Assembly: GCA_023391105.1 (NCBI GenBank)
Contig: JAEWBO010000044.1
Span: 1-40,884, forward strand
DNA length: 40,884 bases
Direction: 5' to 3'
DNA from: Bacillota bacterium
GTDB lineage: Bacteria > Bacillota > Clostridia > Christensenellales > SZUA-584
Part shown: positions 17,215 to 25,755 of the stretch, piece after piece
Layout: each line of letters begins with the position of its first letter
Position numbering within the stretch: the first letter of the stretch is position 1
Translations under genes and position numbers: made by a program
The notes under the pieces: model-generated
Databases searched by the model: none
What the model was told of the DNA's origin: nothing
Seen by the model: only the letters and a program-made list of their open reading frames with translations

Positions 17215-18018
17215 TTATTGATATACGAATCGATCAACATAATTGATCAATTCATCCCATCCTATCTTTTCTGAGATAATAGTCAATTCGATATTATCCC
17301 AAGTTGACATACCAGAATATGTATTATCATCGTGGGTTATGCAAAACATAGCTTGTCCATTGAATAAACTGTGCTCAAAGTATTTTTCATTTGTATTACG
17401 TTCAAAAACAATATTATCATTCAAATCATAAATCCTCTGAAAGACAATGAAGATTCTGCCGTCTGGCAAGGCATATTCTGTCATAATTGATTGGATTCCA
17501 TCTGTAGCTTCAACACTTATTCTGTTAATTGTAGCATCTGCTCCGTTAACGTATATAAGCTGCGGTCCGGCATATACGGCTGCTTCGGCAACATCAGTAA
17601 ACTCCTTATATTCAAGGCTTCCAATTCTCGATTGATCAGTATCAAGCCCTTCTGTTTCAATTCTGACATCACCGTTGAATATGTTTACTATCGTTGTAAT
17701 GACACCTCGTGCTAATGCTTGACCGGGCGATGTTACAGCTAGGAACAGAGCGAGACAAGTTGCAATGGCAAAAGTAGATCCGAAAACAATCCTCCGACTT
17801 TTTCGCTGCTTTGCGACTTTCCGCATGGCGTCATTTACCATCTTATGCGCAAATATTCGCTTTTCAGGAGTACTGTTTTTCTCAACCTCGCGTTTCCATA
17901 CATCGGACAGCTCCAGCTTGTCCATATCATTAGCCTTTACGGACTCGATAATATCTGGATTAGCCTGAAGGTATTTTCTTAATTTATTCTCAAAATCCAC
18001 AAATTTATTCTTGTTCAT
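17215..18018 (-). CDS. Membrane anti-sigma factor (DUF4367-like)
   Basis: This 267-aa protein has a cytoplasmic N-terminal part (1-76) rich in charged residues, one membrane segment (about 77-96, FGSTFAIATCLALFLAVTS) and a large extracellular domain (100-267) resembling DUF4367 sensor domains. Coming directly after an ECF-like sigma gene, it is most likely its anti-sigma. I chose the ATG at 18018 because GTGAGG lies 6 nt upstream; the frame also extends to a TTG at 18054 without a site. No zinc-binding HxxxCxxC is seen, so it is not a ZAS-type anti-sigma. Confidence 0.82.
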   Translation of the reverse strand: MNKNKFVDFENKLRKYLQANPDIIESVKANDMDKLELSDVWKREVEKNSTPEKRIFAHKMVNDAMRKVAKQRKSRRIVFGSTFAIATCLALFLAVTSPGQALARGVITTIVNIFNGDVRIETEGLDTDQSRIGSLEYKEFTDVAEAAVYAGPQLIYVNGADATINRISVEATDGIQSIMTEYALPDGRIFIVFQRIYDLNDNIVFERNTNEKYFEHSLFNGQAMFCITHDDNTYSGMSTWDNIELTIISEKIGWDELINYVDRFVYQ

Positions 18019-18058
18019 TTTATTCCTCACTTTATATATTTCCACAGAGCGCAAAATT

Positions 18059-18565
18059 TCACATCGACTTTAAACTTTTCACAAGCTTCTTTTTAAGCCG
18101 ATAAAACTGTGAAGTGAGGGCGGTCTCGCTTTTGCGCATTATTTGAGAAATTTCCTTAAAGGGTAAAGCATTTGCTCTTAATTGAAGCAGATTTAGATCA
18201 CTTTGGCTCAATTGGGATAAGGTTTGTTGTAACATGATCTTACTAATTGCATCTTCCACATCATCCCTTGGAATTGTATCTATAAATATTGAAATATCCA
18301 AATGGGAATGCCGATTATTTCTTTTTCTAATGTTAAATATCTTATTTGTTGCAATTCGATAAGTCCATAGTTTAAAATCATGATTTGTTTTATAACTACC
18401 GTTTTTTTGTTTCATCTTTTCATCAAATTGTCTTATGATGACAATAAGGATTTCCTGTAGAACCTCCTCAACATCGTCCAGAGAGATATTCTTTTTTACG
18501 TACAGTTCTATCTCAGGTAGAATTACTTCCCAAAATTCTAATATTTTAGATTGAGTAGATGTCAT
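18059..18565 (-). CDS. ECF-like sigma-70 factor
   Basis: This 168-aa protein has sigma region 2 (about residues 10-85, including DDVEEVLQEILIVIIRQF and DFKLWTYRIATNKIFN) and region 4 helix-turn-helix (about 110-165, LPFKEISQIMRKSETALTSQFYRLKKKL). It lacks region 3, as in ECF factors. GGAGGT is 7 nt before the ATG. It heads the sigma/anti-sigma/secreted-protein operon. Its target promoters are unknown; the shared box at 18658 and 32119 is a candidate. Confidence 0.9.
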   Translation of the reverse strand: MTSTQSKILEFWEVILPEIELYVKKNISLDDVEEVLQEILIVIIRQFDEKMKQKNGSYKTNHDFKLWTYRIATNKIFNIRKRNNRHSHLDISIFIDTIPRDDVEDAISKIMLQQTLSQLSQSDLNLLQLRANALPFKEISQIMRKSETALTSQFYRLKKKLVKSLKSM

Positions 18566-18588
18566 TATTGTACCTCCGGTGTTTCTAT

Positions 18589-18597
18589 ATTATATCA
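18589..18597 (-). promoter_or_regulatory. Extended -10 promoter of sigma operon
   Basis: On the - strand TGATATAAT reads as an extended -10 element 24 nt upstream of the sigma start codon. A -35-like TTGTAT exists, but at 21 bp spacing, which is too far, so recognition would rely on the TGn extension. Confidence 0.45.
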
Positions 18598-18657
18598 TAC
18601 GAAATATATATTTTTATACAAAATTTTTATAAATTGTGTGACATTCTACCTTTTTCG

Positions 18658-18834
18658 GAAATGTATATAGTAGAAGATATAAATATAGGATGTACGCTGG
18701 ACTGATTAAGCGGACAAGCTAATTGGATACGGAAAGCAACGGCAGAAGATTGATTTTTGGGTTTAGTTGTATAGATGCCGTTGATGGTAGCTTTAGTGAC
18801 CAACATCTTGAGATGGAGAAGATAAGATTTTTTT
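18658..18834 (+). ncRNA. Leader RNA 1, paired with the copy at 32119
   Basis: The 17-bp box GAAATGTATATAGTAGA (18658-18674) containing a -10-like TATAGT recurs exactly at 32119-32135. Both copies are followed by AGATAT or GGATAT, then CTAAT and GATACGGAAA (here 18726-18735), a GGCAGA, and finally a TGAGATGG loop with a T-run. Here CAACGGCA (18737-18744) pairs with TGCCGTTG (18776-18783), and a weak ATCTT/AAGAT stem precedes T7 (18828-18834). No ORF fits. I infer a short RNA or attenuator of about 165 nt; I cannot assign it to a known family. Confidence 0.55.
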
Positions 18835-18890
18835 GTAGCAATCCTTAAGCAAATCTGATAATGGGGGGGATGCGTATGATTGCATAGAAA

Positions 18891-18956
18891 AGTCCTTGCA
18901 AAACCAATGGGCTGGCACCCTACCGTAGTGTTACGGTAGCAGGTTACGCAAGGACT
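18891..18956. other. Large nested hairpin upstream of secreted-protein gene
   Basis: AGTCCTTGC (18891-18899) pairs with GCAAGGACT (18948-18956). Inside it CTACCGTA (18920-18927) pairs with TACGGTAG (18932-18939) across a 4-nt GTGT loop. Both stems are perfect. It lies between leader RNA 1 and the gene at 19029, followed by AT-rich DNA without a T-run. It could be a 5'-UTR structure or, for the inner dyad, a protein-binding operator. The rest of 18840-19012 holds only 5-7 codon mini-ORFs. Confidence 0.6.
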
Positions 18957-19028
18957 ATGAGCATGATAGCATGAAAGGGTGTACTAATCAATGAACGAAA
19001 AAATCGAAAATTGAAAGGAGAATTAAAA

Positions 19029-19412
19029 ATGAAAAAAAGACTAATGATATTGGCAATAGTTGTTGCCTTGGTTATTGGCTTGATGCCCGTTACAGCATTT
19101 GCAACAGGAGAATCCCTAGAGCATAGTGGAACCTCCAGTACGGGATACTATACATCTGATTACGTTGAACAAAAGAATGACAACAATATGTATTGTACCT
19201 ATGCATATGCATCAAATTCCGGTATGGAGGTATACCCGGTAATGCGTGATGATAATGACAACTGGGTACGGCTTACTGATAATAGATCGTTTAGTACAGG
19301 GCATAAGTTCGTCTTTCAAGACTGGGATTATGTGAGACGTATTCATTTACGCATAGCAAATATGGGTACGCCTTCAACCTATACACATGGGATTTGGAGT
19401 CTAGAGCCATAA
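19029..19412 (+). CDS. Small secreted protein, DUF2712-like
   Basis: This 127-aa protein has a signal peptide (1-25, cleavage after TAFA) and a mature region of about 102 residues with Asn/Asp/Tyr-rich beta-like sequence ending in GIWSLEP. The layout recalls DUF2712 and lactococcin-972-like secreted proteins, which are often encoded beside ABC exporters; this is a resemblance, not a proven match. I chose the ATG at 19029 because GAAAGGAG is 8-9 nt upstream; the frame from 19011 has no site. A strong hairpin follows, so it may be its own transcript. It could be the exported effector or signal of the downstream locus. Confidence 0.75.
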   Translation: MKKRLMILAIVVALVIGLMPVTAFATGESLEHSGTSSTGYYTSDYVEQKNDNNMYCTYAYASNSGMEVYPVMRDDNDNWVRLTDNRSFSTGHKFVFQDWDYVRRIHLRIANMGTPSTYTHGIWSLEP

Positions 19413-19448
19413 AGCCCTAAATGAACTATTAATGATAAACACGTTCGC

Positions 19449-19475
19449 AAGTAGCCTTCGAAAAGAAGGCTACTT
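19449..19475 (+). terminator. Hairpin after secreted-protein gene
   Basis: AAGTAGCCTTC (19449-19459) and GAAGGCTACTT (19465-19475) form a perfect 11-bp stem with a 5-nt loop, followed by an AT-rich tail (GTAAAATTATATATT). It lies 36 bp after the stop codon and is a probable intrinsic terminator despite the poor T-run. Confidence 0.7.
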
Positions 19476-19546
19476 GTAAAATTATATATTATTGAAATTA
19501 AATCCACGTTAGCATAAAGTGAACCTGAAAGAAAGCGAGATAAATT

Positions 19547-20995
19547 ATGATTATTAAGCTAAAAAAAAATCGAATCGTTTTAGTGTTTCCTGCTTTCTTA
19601 TTATTCATTTCATTAATCACAACAGCATGTCAGTCAACGCCTAGCCTTGAAGCTGTTGCACAAAAAGGGAATGGTGAATTAGAGGAAGCAATAAAGCAAA
19701 CTGCAGCGCTGGATGGCCCAACAACGCAAACAGTTGAAGAAGAAATATGGGAATATCAAAAAGTATATGATTCAGGTAATTGCCTTACAGTTAATGCAGA
19801 AATACTAAATGAAAAGATGTCGGGAATCCCAGTAGTCTCGGTGCAAGAAAAGCCCTTTTCTAGTGGGGAACAAATAAAAAAAATCGTAGATGTGTTTTGC
19901 CCAGAAGCTAAGGTCTATGATGTCGAAGGCGTTACAAAATCTCAGATACAAGAACAAATTGTAGTCTATGAACAACAATTATCTCAGCTAAAAAATGGAA
20001 CCAATAATGGCGATCAAGCTGGTATCGAAATTATAGGTGGATATGATCCCGAAAAGTCCTTAGAAGAACAAATTAGAGCCTCTATTGAACAACTCAAACA
20101 AGATTATGAAAACGCTCCGGATGATTCAAATTTACCTGAAGCTAGCTTTCAGCTTGAATCGGAAGAAGACGGATCATTACAATCAAATATGTTAGCAATT
20201 AGAAATGGGCATTCCGTAAGTTGTAATTTTGTGAACTGGAGTTCAGACGATAGTATTTATCTGGGCTCCACGTTTCTTTTGGACGGTTTACTAAGTGAAA
20301 GCGAAGATAGTGAGAATCATTTGCTAGATAGTTTTATTAATCCATCAGATATAAATGCAAATGAAAATTTCATGAATGAAAAAGATATTTGTGATACCTA
20401 TGTGAAAGATATGGGTATTGACTATATGTCGCTTCAATCTGTATGCATATATAGTAATGGTTATGACTTTTACTATACTAGAACTATGAACGGGTTACCC
20501 GAAACATATGCAAATACTTATTTAGGAACGCAAACAATTGATTCGGATGGTATCATCGTCATGGACTTATGGACTCCGGAATATCTTCGTATATCAATTA
20601 TAAATGGAAAAGTGGTATCTGCGAAGTGGAATAACCCGTCTGAAGTTGTCACTGTTGATAATGAAAACGTACAAACAAAATATTGGGAAGAAATAAAAGA
20701 GATATTCTTAAAACATATGGACTATGTGCTTTCTCCAGAACCAATAAGTAATGGTGGAGGAACAGAAACAACGATTTTTAGTGATGAAACAGAAATTGTT
20801 ATTAATCGAATTGAGTTTGGGCTAACAAAAGTAATTATGGAAAATAGCAATGAGTATAAGCTTATCCCGACATGGAGTTTTCTAGGTTATGATTCAAATT
20901 ATGTACAAAAAGGTGTTAACCAAGGAGCAGAGGTGTGCTTTGTTACAATTAATGCAATTGATGGAAGTGTTATAGATCGAGGTTTAATGTATTAA
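19547..20995 (+). CDS. Lipoprotein, DUF6034-like, copy 1
   Basis: This 482-aa lipoprotein has a signal peptide with lipobox LITTAC (Cys28). It is rich in Glu and Asn, with a helical TKSQIQEQIVVYEQQLSQL segment (about 125-145) and a C-terminal VTINAIDGSVID motif. Both segments recur in the lipoprotein at 23321 (TKNQIQEQI, MTINAIDGSIID), so the two are diverged paralogues. I recall such proteins as DUF6034. It is presumably anchored outside the membrane. It lies immediately upstream of the two-component system and may sense or bind a ligand for it. GC content is among the lowest in the window. Confidence 0.8.
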   Translation: MIIKLKKNRIVLVFPAFLLFISLITTACQSTPSLEAVAQKGNGELEEAIKQTAALDGPTTQTVEEEIWEYQKVYDSGNCLTVNAEILNEKMSGIPVVSVQEKPFSSGEQIKKIVDVFCPEAKVYDVEGVTKSQIQEQIVVYEQQLSQLKNGTNNGDQAGIEIIGGYDPEKSLEEQIRASIEQLKQDYENAPDDSNLPEASFQLESEEDGSLQSNMLAIRNGHSVSCNFVNWSSDDSIYLGSTFLLDGLLSESEDSENHLLDSFINPSDINANENFMNEKDICDTYVKDMGIDYMSLQSVCIYSNGYDFYYTRTMNGLPETYANTYLGTQTIDSDGIIVMDLWTPEYLRISIINGKVVSAKWNNPSEVVTVDNENVQTKYWEEIKEIFLKHMDYVLSPEPISNGGGTETTIFSDETEIVINRIEFGLTKVIMENSNEYKLIPTWSFLGYDSNYVQKGVNQGAEVCFVTINAIDGSVIDRGLMY

Positions 20996-21054
20996 ATAAA
21001 AAATCTTCAACAATTAACTTATAATATTGTCCTGGATATCCATGGTGTTTACAT

Positions 21055-21102
21055 TTTGATGATACTTTGATGCAGCTTTGATTATGAATATTACTGTATA
21101 AT
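21055..21102 (+). promoter_or_regulatory. Response-regulator-type promoter: three phased TTTGAT repeats and -10
   Basis: TTTGAT occurs at 21055-21060, 21066-21071 and 21077-21082, spaced exactly 11 bp, followed by TATAAT at 21097-21102. Direct repeats spaced about one helical turn just upstream of a -10 with no good -35 are the classic layout for activation by OmpR-family regulators. The downstream gene encodes such a regulator, so positive autoregulation is likely. Confidence 0.7.
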
Positions 21103-21134
21103 ACATTACAACTGTTAAAATAGTGAGGTGGCAT

Positions 21135-21791
21135 ATGGCGAGGATATTAGTCATAGAGGATAATAAAGCAATTTCTAATTTAATATGTATGAATCTTTCG
21201 GTAGTCGGCTATGACGCAAAACCTTCGCTGGATGGATTTGATGCATTGAAACTGGTGGAGAGCGGGGAACATTTTGATTTGGCTATCGTTGATATCATGC
21301 TTCCCGGAATTGATGGATTTGATTTATTGTCCCCACTGAATAAGTGTAATATACCGGTGATTTACCTGACTGCAAAGAACGATATTGAGTCTAAGGTGCG
21401 AGGATTAAGGGGGGGGGCGGAAGACTATGTTGTCAAGCCGTTTGAGATACTTGAACTGCTTGTACGCATTGAAAAAGTCCTGGAGCGTCGAGGCTACGTG
21501 GATTCGGTCATCCGTTTGGGGGATTTAAAAATCTTCCTTGATGAACGTATTGTAAAGGTTAAAAAAAAACCTTTACATTTAAAACCACGCGAATTTGATC
21601 TGCTTGTTACCCTTGCAAAAAATAAAAACGTTGCAATGTCCCGCGAAAAACTCATAGCTGAGGTATGGGGTGTTGACTTTTTGGGGGAGACTCGAACAAT
21701 TGATGTACATATTACTCAACTCCGCAAGAAAACGGGGCTTTCTATAACTTCTGTCCCCAAAGTTGGCTATCGTTTGGAGCAGGAGCCATGA
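21135..21791 (+). CDS. OmpR-family response regulator
   Basis: This 218-aa protein has a receiver domain (1-115) with acidic pocket IEDN, phospho-acceptor Asp53 (AIVDIMLPGIDGFDLL), Thr in YLTAKN and Lys in VVKPF. A winged-helix domain (about 125-215) ends VGYRLEQEP. I chose the ATG at 21135 because GAGGTG is just upstream, in preference to the GTG at 21123. Its stop overlaps the kinase start (ATGA). The gene probably controls itself through the phased repeats upstream, and perhaps the export operon. Confidence 0.95.
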   Translation: MARILVIEDNKAISNLICMNLSVVGYDAKPSLDGFDALKLVESGEHFDLAIVDIMLPGIDGFDLLSPLNKCNIPVIYLTAKNDIESKVRGLRGGAEDYVVKPFEILELLVRIEKVLERRGYVDSVIRLGDLKIFLDERIVKVKKKPLHLKPREFDLLVTLAKNKNVAMSREKLIAEVWGVDFLGETRTIDVHITQLRKKTGLSITSVPKVGYRLEQEP

Positions 21792-23269
21792 AAATTTCTA
21801 TAAGGCTTGCTATATATTCGGTTATAATCACGATAGTTGCTATCGCAACTTGTTGTATTCTTCTATTAATTACTACAGCGAATAACCATATTAATAATGC
21901 CGTTGAAAATGGCATAGAAGAACTTCGTATGCTAAATAGCTCTTTTTCTGCTGAGATAGATGTTGTGAATGATAACAACCTATCGGATACGGCTAAACGT
22001 AGTTTGGTTCTGTTTGTGTTCCGAAAGTATGCTGACTCTTCAATCAGCGGGGCACATTATATCCTCTCAGATACGAACACCCAGCTGTACAACGATTGCC
22101 CCATAGACCCACGTCCACTATTACTATCCAACATAAAAGAAAGCAATGATCTAGCAAAGAAAAGCGACGCTCAAATAAGTGATGTGGTTAAGAAATGGCC
22201 CTATGTAATAGCGGAACTAAAAGGGCGCATGTACTTGGCTGTTGGTCATTGGAGCAGCAGTCTGGGTAATAAGATGAATTTCGAACATGAGATTTATCTT
22301 GTGCGGGATATTACAAACGTTTATAACGGTATTGCGTTGCTAGGCATCCGTTTTGCTGTTATTGGGTTGGTAACAATTATCCTCAGCGCCGTGTTAATGA
22401 TTTTTCTTGTCCGGCGCGTTATGCGTCCGCTTGGCGGACTGCAAAAAACCGCTGCTGCACTTGCCGAGGGGCAATACGATAACCGCATTCAGGTACGGGG
22501 CAGGGATGAAATTTCCGCGCTCGGGACGAGCTTCAACAAAATGGCAGATGCCATCGCCGGACACATTGACGCATTAGAGAATACGGCAGAGCAACGTAAG
22601 CTATTGTTGTCTGCTCTAACGCATGAACTTAAAACACCGATGACAGCCATCATCGGTTATTCGGAAGCGCTGATGCGTATACGACTGCAAAAGGAACAGC
22701 AGGAGGAATCCATTGCCTATATTAACAGCGAGTGCAAGCGTGTCGAGCGTTTATCTCAAAAGATGATGCAGCTCATTACGCTGCAGGGCGGCGAATCGGC
22801 CTCTATGAAGCTGCAGCCTTTAAAAAGGCTCTATGAAGCGGTAGAGATGACGCTTGAGAGTATTGCACAGCAGGAAAACATTGAACTTGCGTTTATTGAA
22901 AAAGATTCGCCAGTCTTTGAAATGGACATCGATATGATGGCGAGTGTGCTGATTAATCTGTTTGACAACGCCCGCAAAGCTGGTGCAAAGCATATTACTT
23001 TCACGGCAGAGAAGAAATCCATTTCTGTCAAGGATGATGGTGTAGGCATTCCTCAAGATGAGATTGAAAAGATTATACAACCGTTCTATATGGTGGATAA
23101 ATCACACTGTCAATCGAAAGGTGGCAGTGGTCTTGGTTTAGCTTTGTGCGAGCTTATAATCAAAACGCATAAAGCACAATTGCTTATCGAAAGCCAGATT
23201 GGTAAAGGAACCATTGCTACAATTCTATTCAAAGAATTACATTTTGATAATAAGTCGAAGAATACTTGA
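21788..23269 (+). CDS. Membrane sensor histidine kinase
   Basis: This 493-aa kinase has two membrane segments (about 7-30 and 185-207) flanking an extracellular sensor of about 155 residues. It continues with HAMP (about 208-262), HisKA with phospho-acceptor His279 (LTHELKTPMTAIIGYSE) and HATPase (N-box LINLFDNARKAG, G1 DDGVGIP, G2 GGSGLGLAL). It overlaps the regulator by 4 nt. The extracellular domain, unlike the small loops of bacitracin-type sensors, can bind a ligand directly. Flanking lipoproteins may help in sensing. Confidence 0.95.
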   Translation: MKISIRLAIYSVIITIVAIATCCILLLITTANNHINNAVENGIEELRMLNSSFSAEIDVVNDNNLSDTAKRSLVLFVFRKYADSSISGAHYILSDTNTQLYNDCPIDPRPLLLSNIKESNDLAKKSDAQISDVVKKWPYVIAELKGRMYLAVGHWSSSLGNKMNFEHEIYLVRDITNVYNGIALLGIRFAVIGLVTIILSAVLMIFLVRRVMRPLGGLQKTAAALAEGQYDNRIQVRGRDEISALGTSFNKMADAIAGHIDALENTAEQRKLLLSALTHELKTPMTAIIGYSEALMRIRLQKEQQEESIAYINSECKRVERLSQKMMQLITLQGGESASMKLQPLKRLYEAVEMTLESIAQQENIELAFIEKDSPVFEMDIDMMASVLINLFDNARKAGAKHITFTAEKKSISVKDDGVGIPQDEIEKIIQPFYMVDKSHCQSKGGSGLGLALCELIIKTHKAQLLIESQIGKGTIATILFKELHFDNKSKNT

Positions 23270-23320
23270 AAATATCATTTGAACTAAAATAAAGGTAAGA
23301 AAAGAAAGGTGGACTAAAGT

Positions 23321-24844
23321 ATGAAACGAATTATAACTGCAATATTGAGCCTTATTATAGCCTTTTCTCTTACTGCCTGTCAGCCGACGCCACAAAAAGC
23401 AGTGGTAGCAGAAAAGGATTCTGAGAATCTGATTGGGGAAGCACAGAAGGATGATACGACCAAAGGTAACGGCATAAGCCTATCCCAGCAGTACAGTATA
23501 CCAAAAAATTATCAGTTCGACATGCAAAGCGCAAATGGCCTGTTGAATATTAAAGTGGACGCGCAAGTAGTTACACCGGATAGTGATCGGATGCCAATAT
23601 ATCGTGTGAAAGCAACAGAGTTCTCTCAGGAAATGGTTAGCACTTTTTTTGAGGCACTGTGTGGAGAAACGGAAATGTGGATTGAGTCTGAGCAGCAAAC
23701 AAAGAATCAAATCCAAGAACAGATTCTCATGCTTAAAAAGCTCATTTCGGAAAATAATGAGCAGTTTTTAGCTGATATAGGAGGGATTGAGGAGGCGAAA
23801 AAAAGGCTGGCAGAATTAGAAAAAGAGTTTGAAATCTCGCCCGAAAGCAATGTTGAAAAGCGAACTTACGGGGAACTGATACCAATGTCCACAACTTCCA
23901 TTGATACCACTACTACAAACACCTCTGCCGCTGGAGAGGGAGGAGTGGATGTTGAACCAGCAGTAACACCCTCACCCTCAAGTACCTATTCCGGCCTTAA
24001 AGCCTATGAAAAGAGTAACGTTGGCTTGAATGGTAAAGGAAGAATATACCACGTTGCAAATAACAGTACTCCCAATATGTTATATTTGGATTATAGAAAC
24101 TCAGCTGCATACATCAACTTTGGTTCCTTTGCATCATTCCCCGTTTTAAATGATGCAGATATCACAGAGGAAGCCTTATCTATTGTTGGATTAAAACCCA
24201 GTGAAGCCCGGCAAAAGATACAGGATTTGCTGGATAGGACTGGTTCAAACATGGTAGTCGATAGTGTCTACTTACAGAATGATGAGCAAAATGGTAATTA
24301 TGGTGAGGCTGCAAGACCTGCTGAACAATACGCGTATAAGGTTTTCTGTGTGCGGACGGTTGACGGTGTTTCATCTTCCTATGTCGGTGGTGGAAGCAAG
24401 CCGGATGTCAACGATACGATGGCTCCATATTGGCATTATGAAAGTCTGGATATCATGATCAACAGCGAAGGAATCATCAAATTGGAATGGTTGGCACCAA
24501 TTGAAGTCGTTGAAACAGTCAACGAAGATGCGCAGCTCAAGCCCTTCTCGGAAATCAGAGAAATATTTGAAAATATGATGGGTATCAAATATGAACCACA
24601 AGCCGAACTCAGTGGAGATAAATATAATTTTGAAATAAACCGTGTCACATTATCTTTGCACCGTATTGTGGAGAAAAACTCCAACGAGAGCGGTCTAATG
24701 GTTCCAGCTTGGAACTTTTATGGGAAGTTGAATGTAACACCATCTAGCGGGAGCTCCACTGGAATAGTTGAGTATCTTGGCGAGAGCTATATGACAATTA
24801 ACGCCATTGATGGAAGCATTATAGATACATCAAAGGGCTATTGA
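23321..24844 (+). CDS. Lipoprotein, DUF6034-like, copy 2
   Basis: This 507-aa lipoprotein has a short signal peptide and canonical lipobox LTAC (Cys20). A helical QTKNQIQEQI segment (about 127-140), a Ser/Thr/Pro-rich linker (about 190-220) and the C-terminal MTINAIDGSIID motif tie it to the lipoprotein at 19547. AAAGGTGG precedes the ATG. It lies 51 bp after the kinase, likely in the same operon, and is followed by a strong terminator. Having one paralogue on each side of the two-component genes suggests duplication with a dedicated role in the circuit. Confidence 0.8.
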   Translation: MKRIITAILSLIIAFSLTACQPTPQKAVVAEKDSENLIGEAQKDDTTKGNGISLSQQYSIPKNYQFDMQSANGLLNIKVDAQVVTPDSDRMPIYRVKATEFSQEMVSTFFEALCGETEMWIESEQQTKNQIQEQILMLKKLISENNEQFLADIGGIEEAKKRLAELEKEFEISPESNVEKRTYGELIPMSTTSIDTTTTNTSAAGEGGVDVEPAVTPSPSSTYSGLKAYEKSNVGLNGKGRIYHVANNSTPNMLYLDYRNSAAYINFGSFASFPVLNDADITEEALSIVGLKPSEARQKIQDLLDRTGSNMVVDSVYLQNDEQNGNYGEAARPAEQYAYKVFCVRTVDGVSSSYVGGGSKPDVNDTMAPYWHYESLDIMINSEGIIKLEWLAPIEVVETVNEDAQLKPFSEIREIFENMMGIKYEPQAELSGDKYNFEINRVTLSLHRIVEKNSNESGLMVPAWNFYGKLNVTPSSGSSTGIVEYLGESYMTINAIDGSIIDTSKGY

Positions 24845-24861
24845 TATATAAAAAGACGATA

Positions 24862-24906
24862 AAAGCAGGCATAGGAGAACACCAAAAAATTGCCAATGCC
24901 TGCTTT
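24862..24906 (+). terminator. Intrinsic terminator after second lipoprotein gene
   Basis: AAAGCAGGCAT (24862-24872) pairs perfectly over 11 bp with ATGCCTGCTTT (24896-24906), then CTTATTACC. It closes the sensor operon before the export operon. Confidence 0.75.
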
Positions 24907-24969
24907 CTTATTACCTTATTGATCTGAAATACAGTATAAATGAGTCACTAATACAGGTATTGTGAAAAA

Positions 24970-25755
24970 GTGGAGAAGATGATTTTGGACAGAAGTTCAG
25001 TAACTGCATCAGATATTAGACGAGCTCTCGCTGGCCGAGGCTATATTGTCGGCGTTATTGGTACAGTGCTAGTAATTTTTCTCTCCTCCATGGAGAGTAT
25101 TATTGGCATCGTGCAAAACGGCGAGCCATTGCCAAACGGCTACCACGCACAGCTCATCTTTGACGCTTTGGCATCAGATGCAATGACGCTAGCAATCCCC
25201 ATTCTTTGCGCGCTGCCATTCACCACCGCGTTTGTGGACGACATAAAAAGTGGCTACATTAAACTATATCTAAATCGATGCGATGTGACTTCGTATATAA
25301 AGAGCAAGCTTATTGCTTGTGCTCTTTCAGGCGGATTAGTCCTTTTCATCGGGATCATTATTTCATATGGTCTCTCAACCCTCATATTTACCCCCATGGA
25401 GTTAGCGTTGACCGATGGGGAAGCCGCCAGCCCATATCTGGCCCAATTATTGACGGTTGCGGCAACGCTTTTTTTCTCCGGCGCGTTCTGGTCACTCGTG
25501 GGTTTCACGTTCGCTTCCATGACACAAAGTAAGTACATGGCCTACGCATCCCCGTTCATCCTTTATTACGTGCTCATTATTCTGAATGAGCGCTACTTTG
25601 AGAACCTATACGTCTTATATCCAAAGGAATGGCTGTTTCCGTCGAATTCGTGGATTCTTCACGGCTTTGGTGTCATTCTATTGCTCATCATCCTTTCAGC
25701 CATCATGAGTCTGTGCTTTGCCATCGTGGCAAAGAGGAGGCTCGAAAATGTATAG
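24970..25755 (+). CDS. ABC-2-like membrane protein 1
   Basis: This 261-aa protein has about six membrane segments (near residues 20-38, 72-92, 115-138, 150-180, 190-205 and 230-252), the usual layout of ABC-2 permeases of the BcrB/NatB type. The start is uncertain: GTG 24970, ATG 24979 and TTG 24985 are all in frame, and GGAGAAG (24972-24978) would best serve the TTG. It overlaps the next permease gene by 8 bp and heads the export operon. It probably pairs with the ATPase at 26646. Confidence 0.78.
   Translation: MEKMILDRSSVTASDIRRALAGRGYIVGVIGTVLVIFLSSMESIIGIVQNGEPLPNGYHAQLIFDALASDAMTLAIPILCALPFTTAFVDDIKSGYIKLYLNRCDVTSYIKSKLIACALSGGLVLFIGIIISYGLSTLIFTPMELALTDGEAASPYLAQLLTVAATLFFSGAFWSLVGFTFASMTQSKYMAYASPFILYYVLIILNERYFENLYVLYPKEWLFPSNSWILHGFGVILLLIILSAIMSLCFAIVAKRRLENV

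Noticed and set aside
18920..18939. MerR-type operator
   Set aside because: The dyad has suitable length, but no -35/-10 pair brackets it and no MerR-family gene is in the window, so it is kept only as a hairpin.
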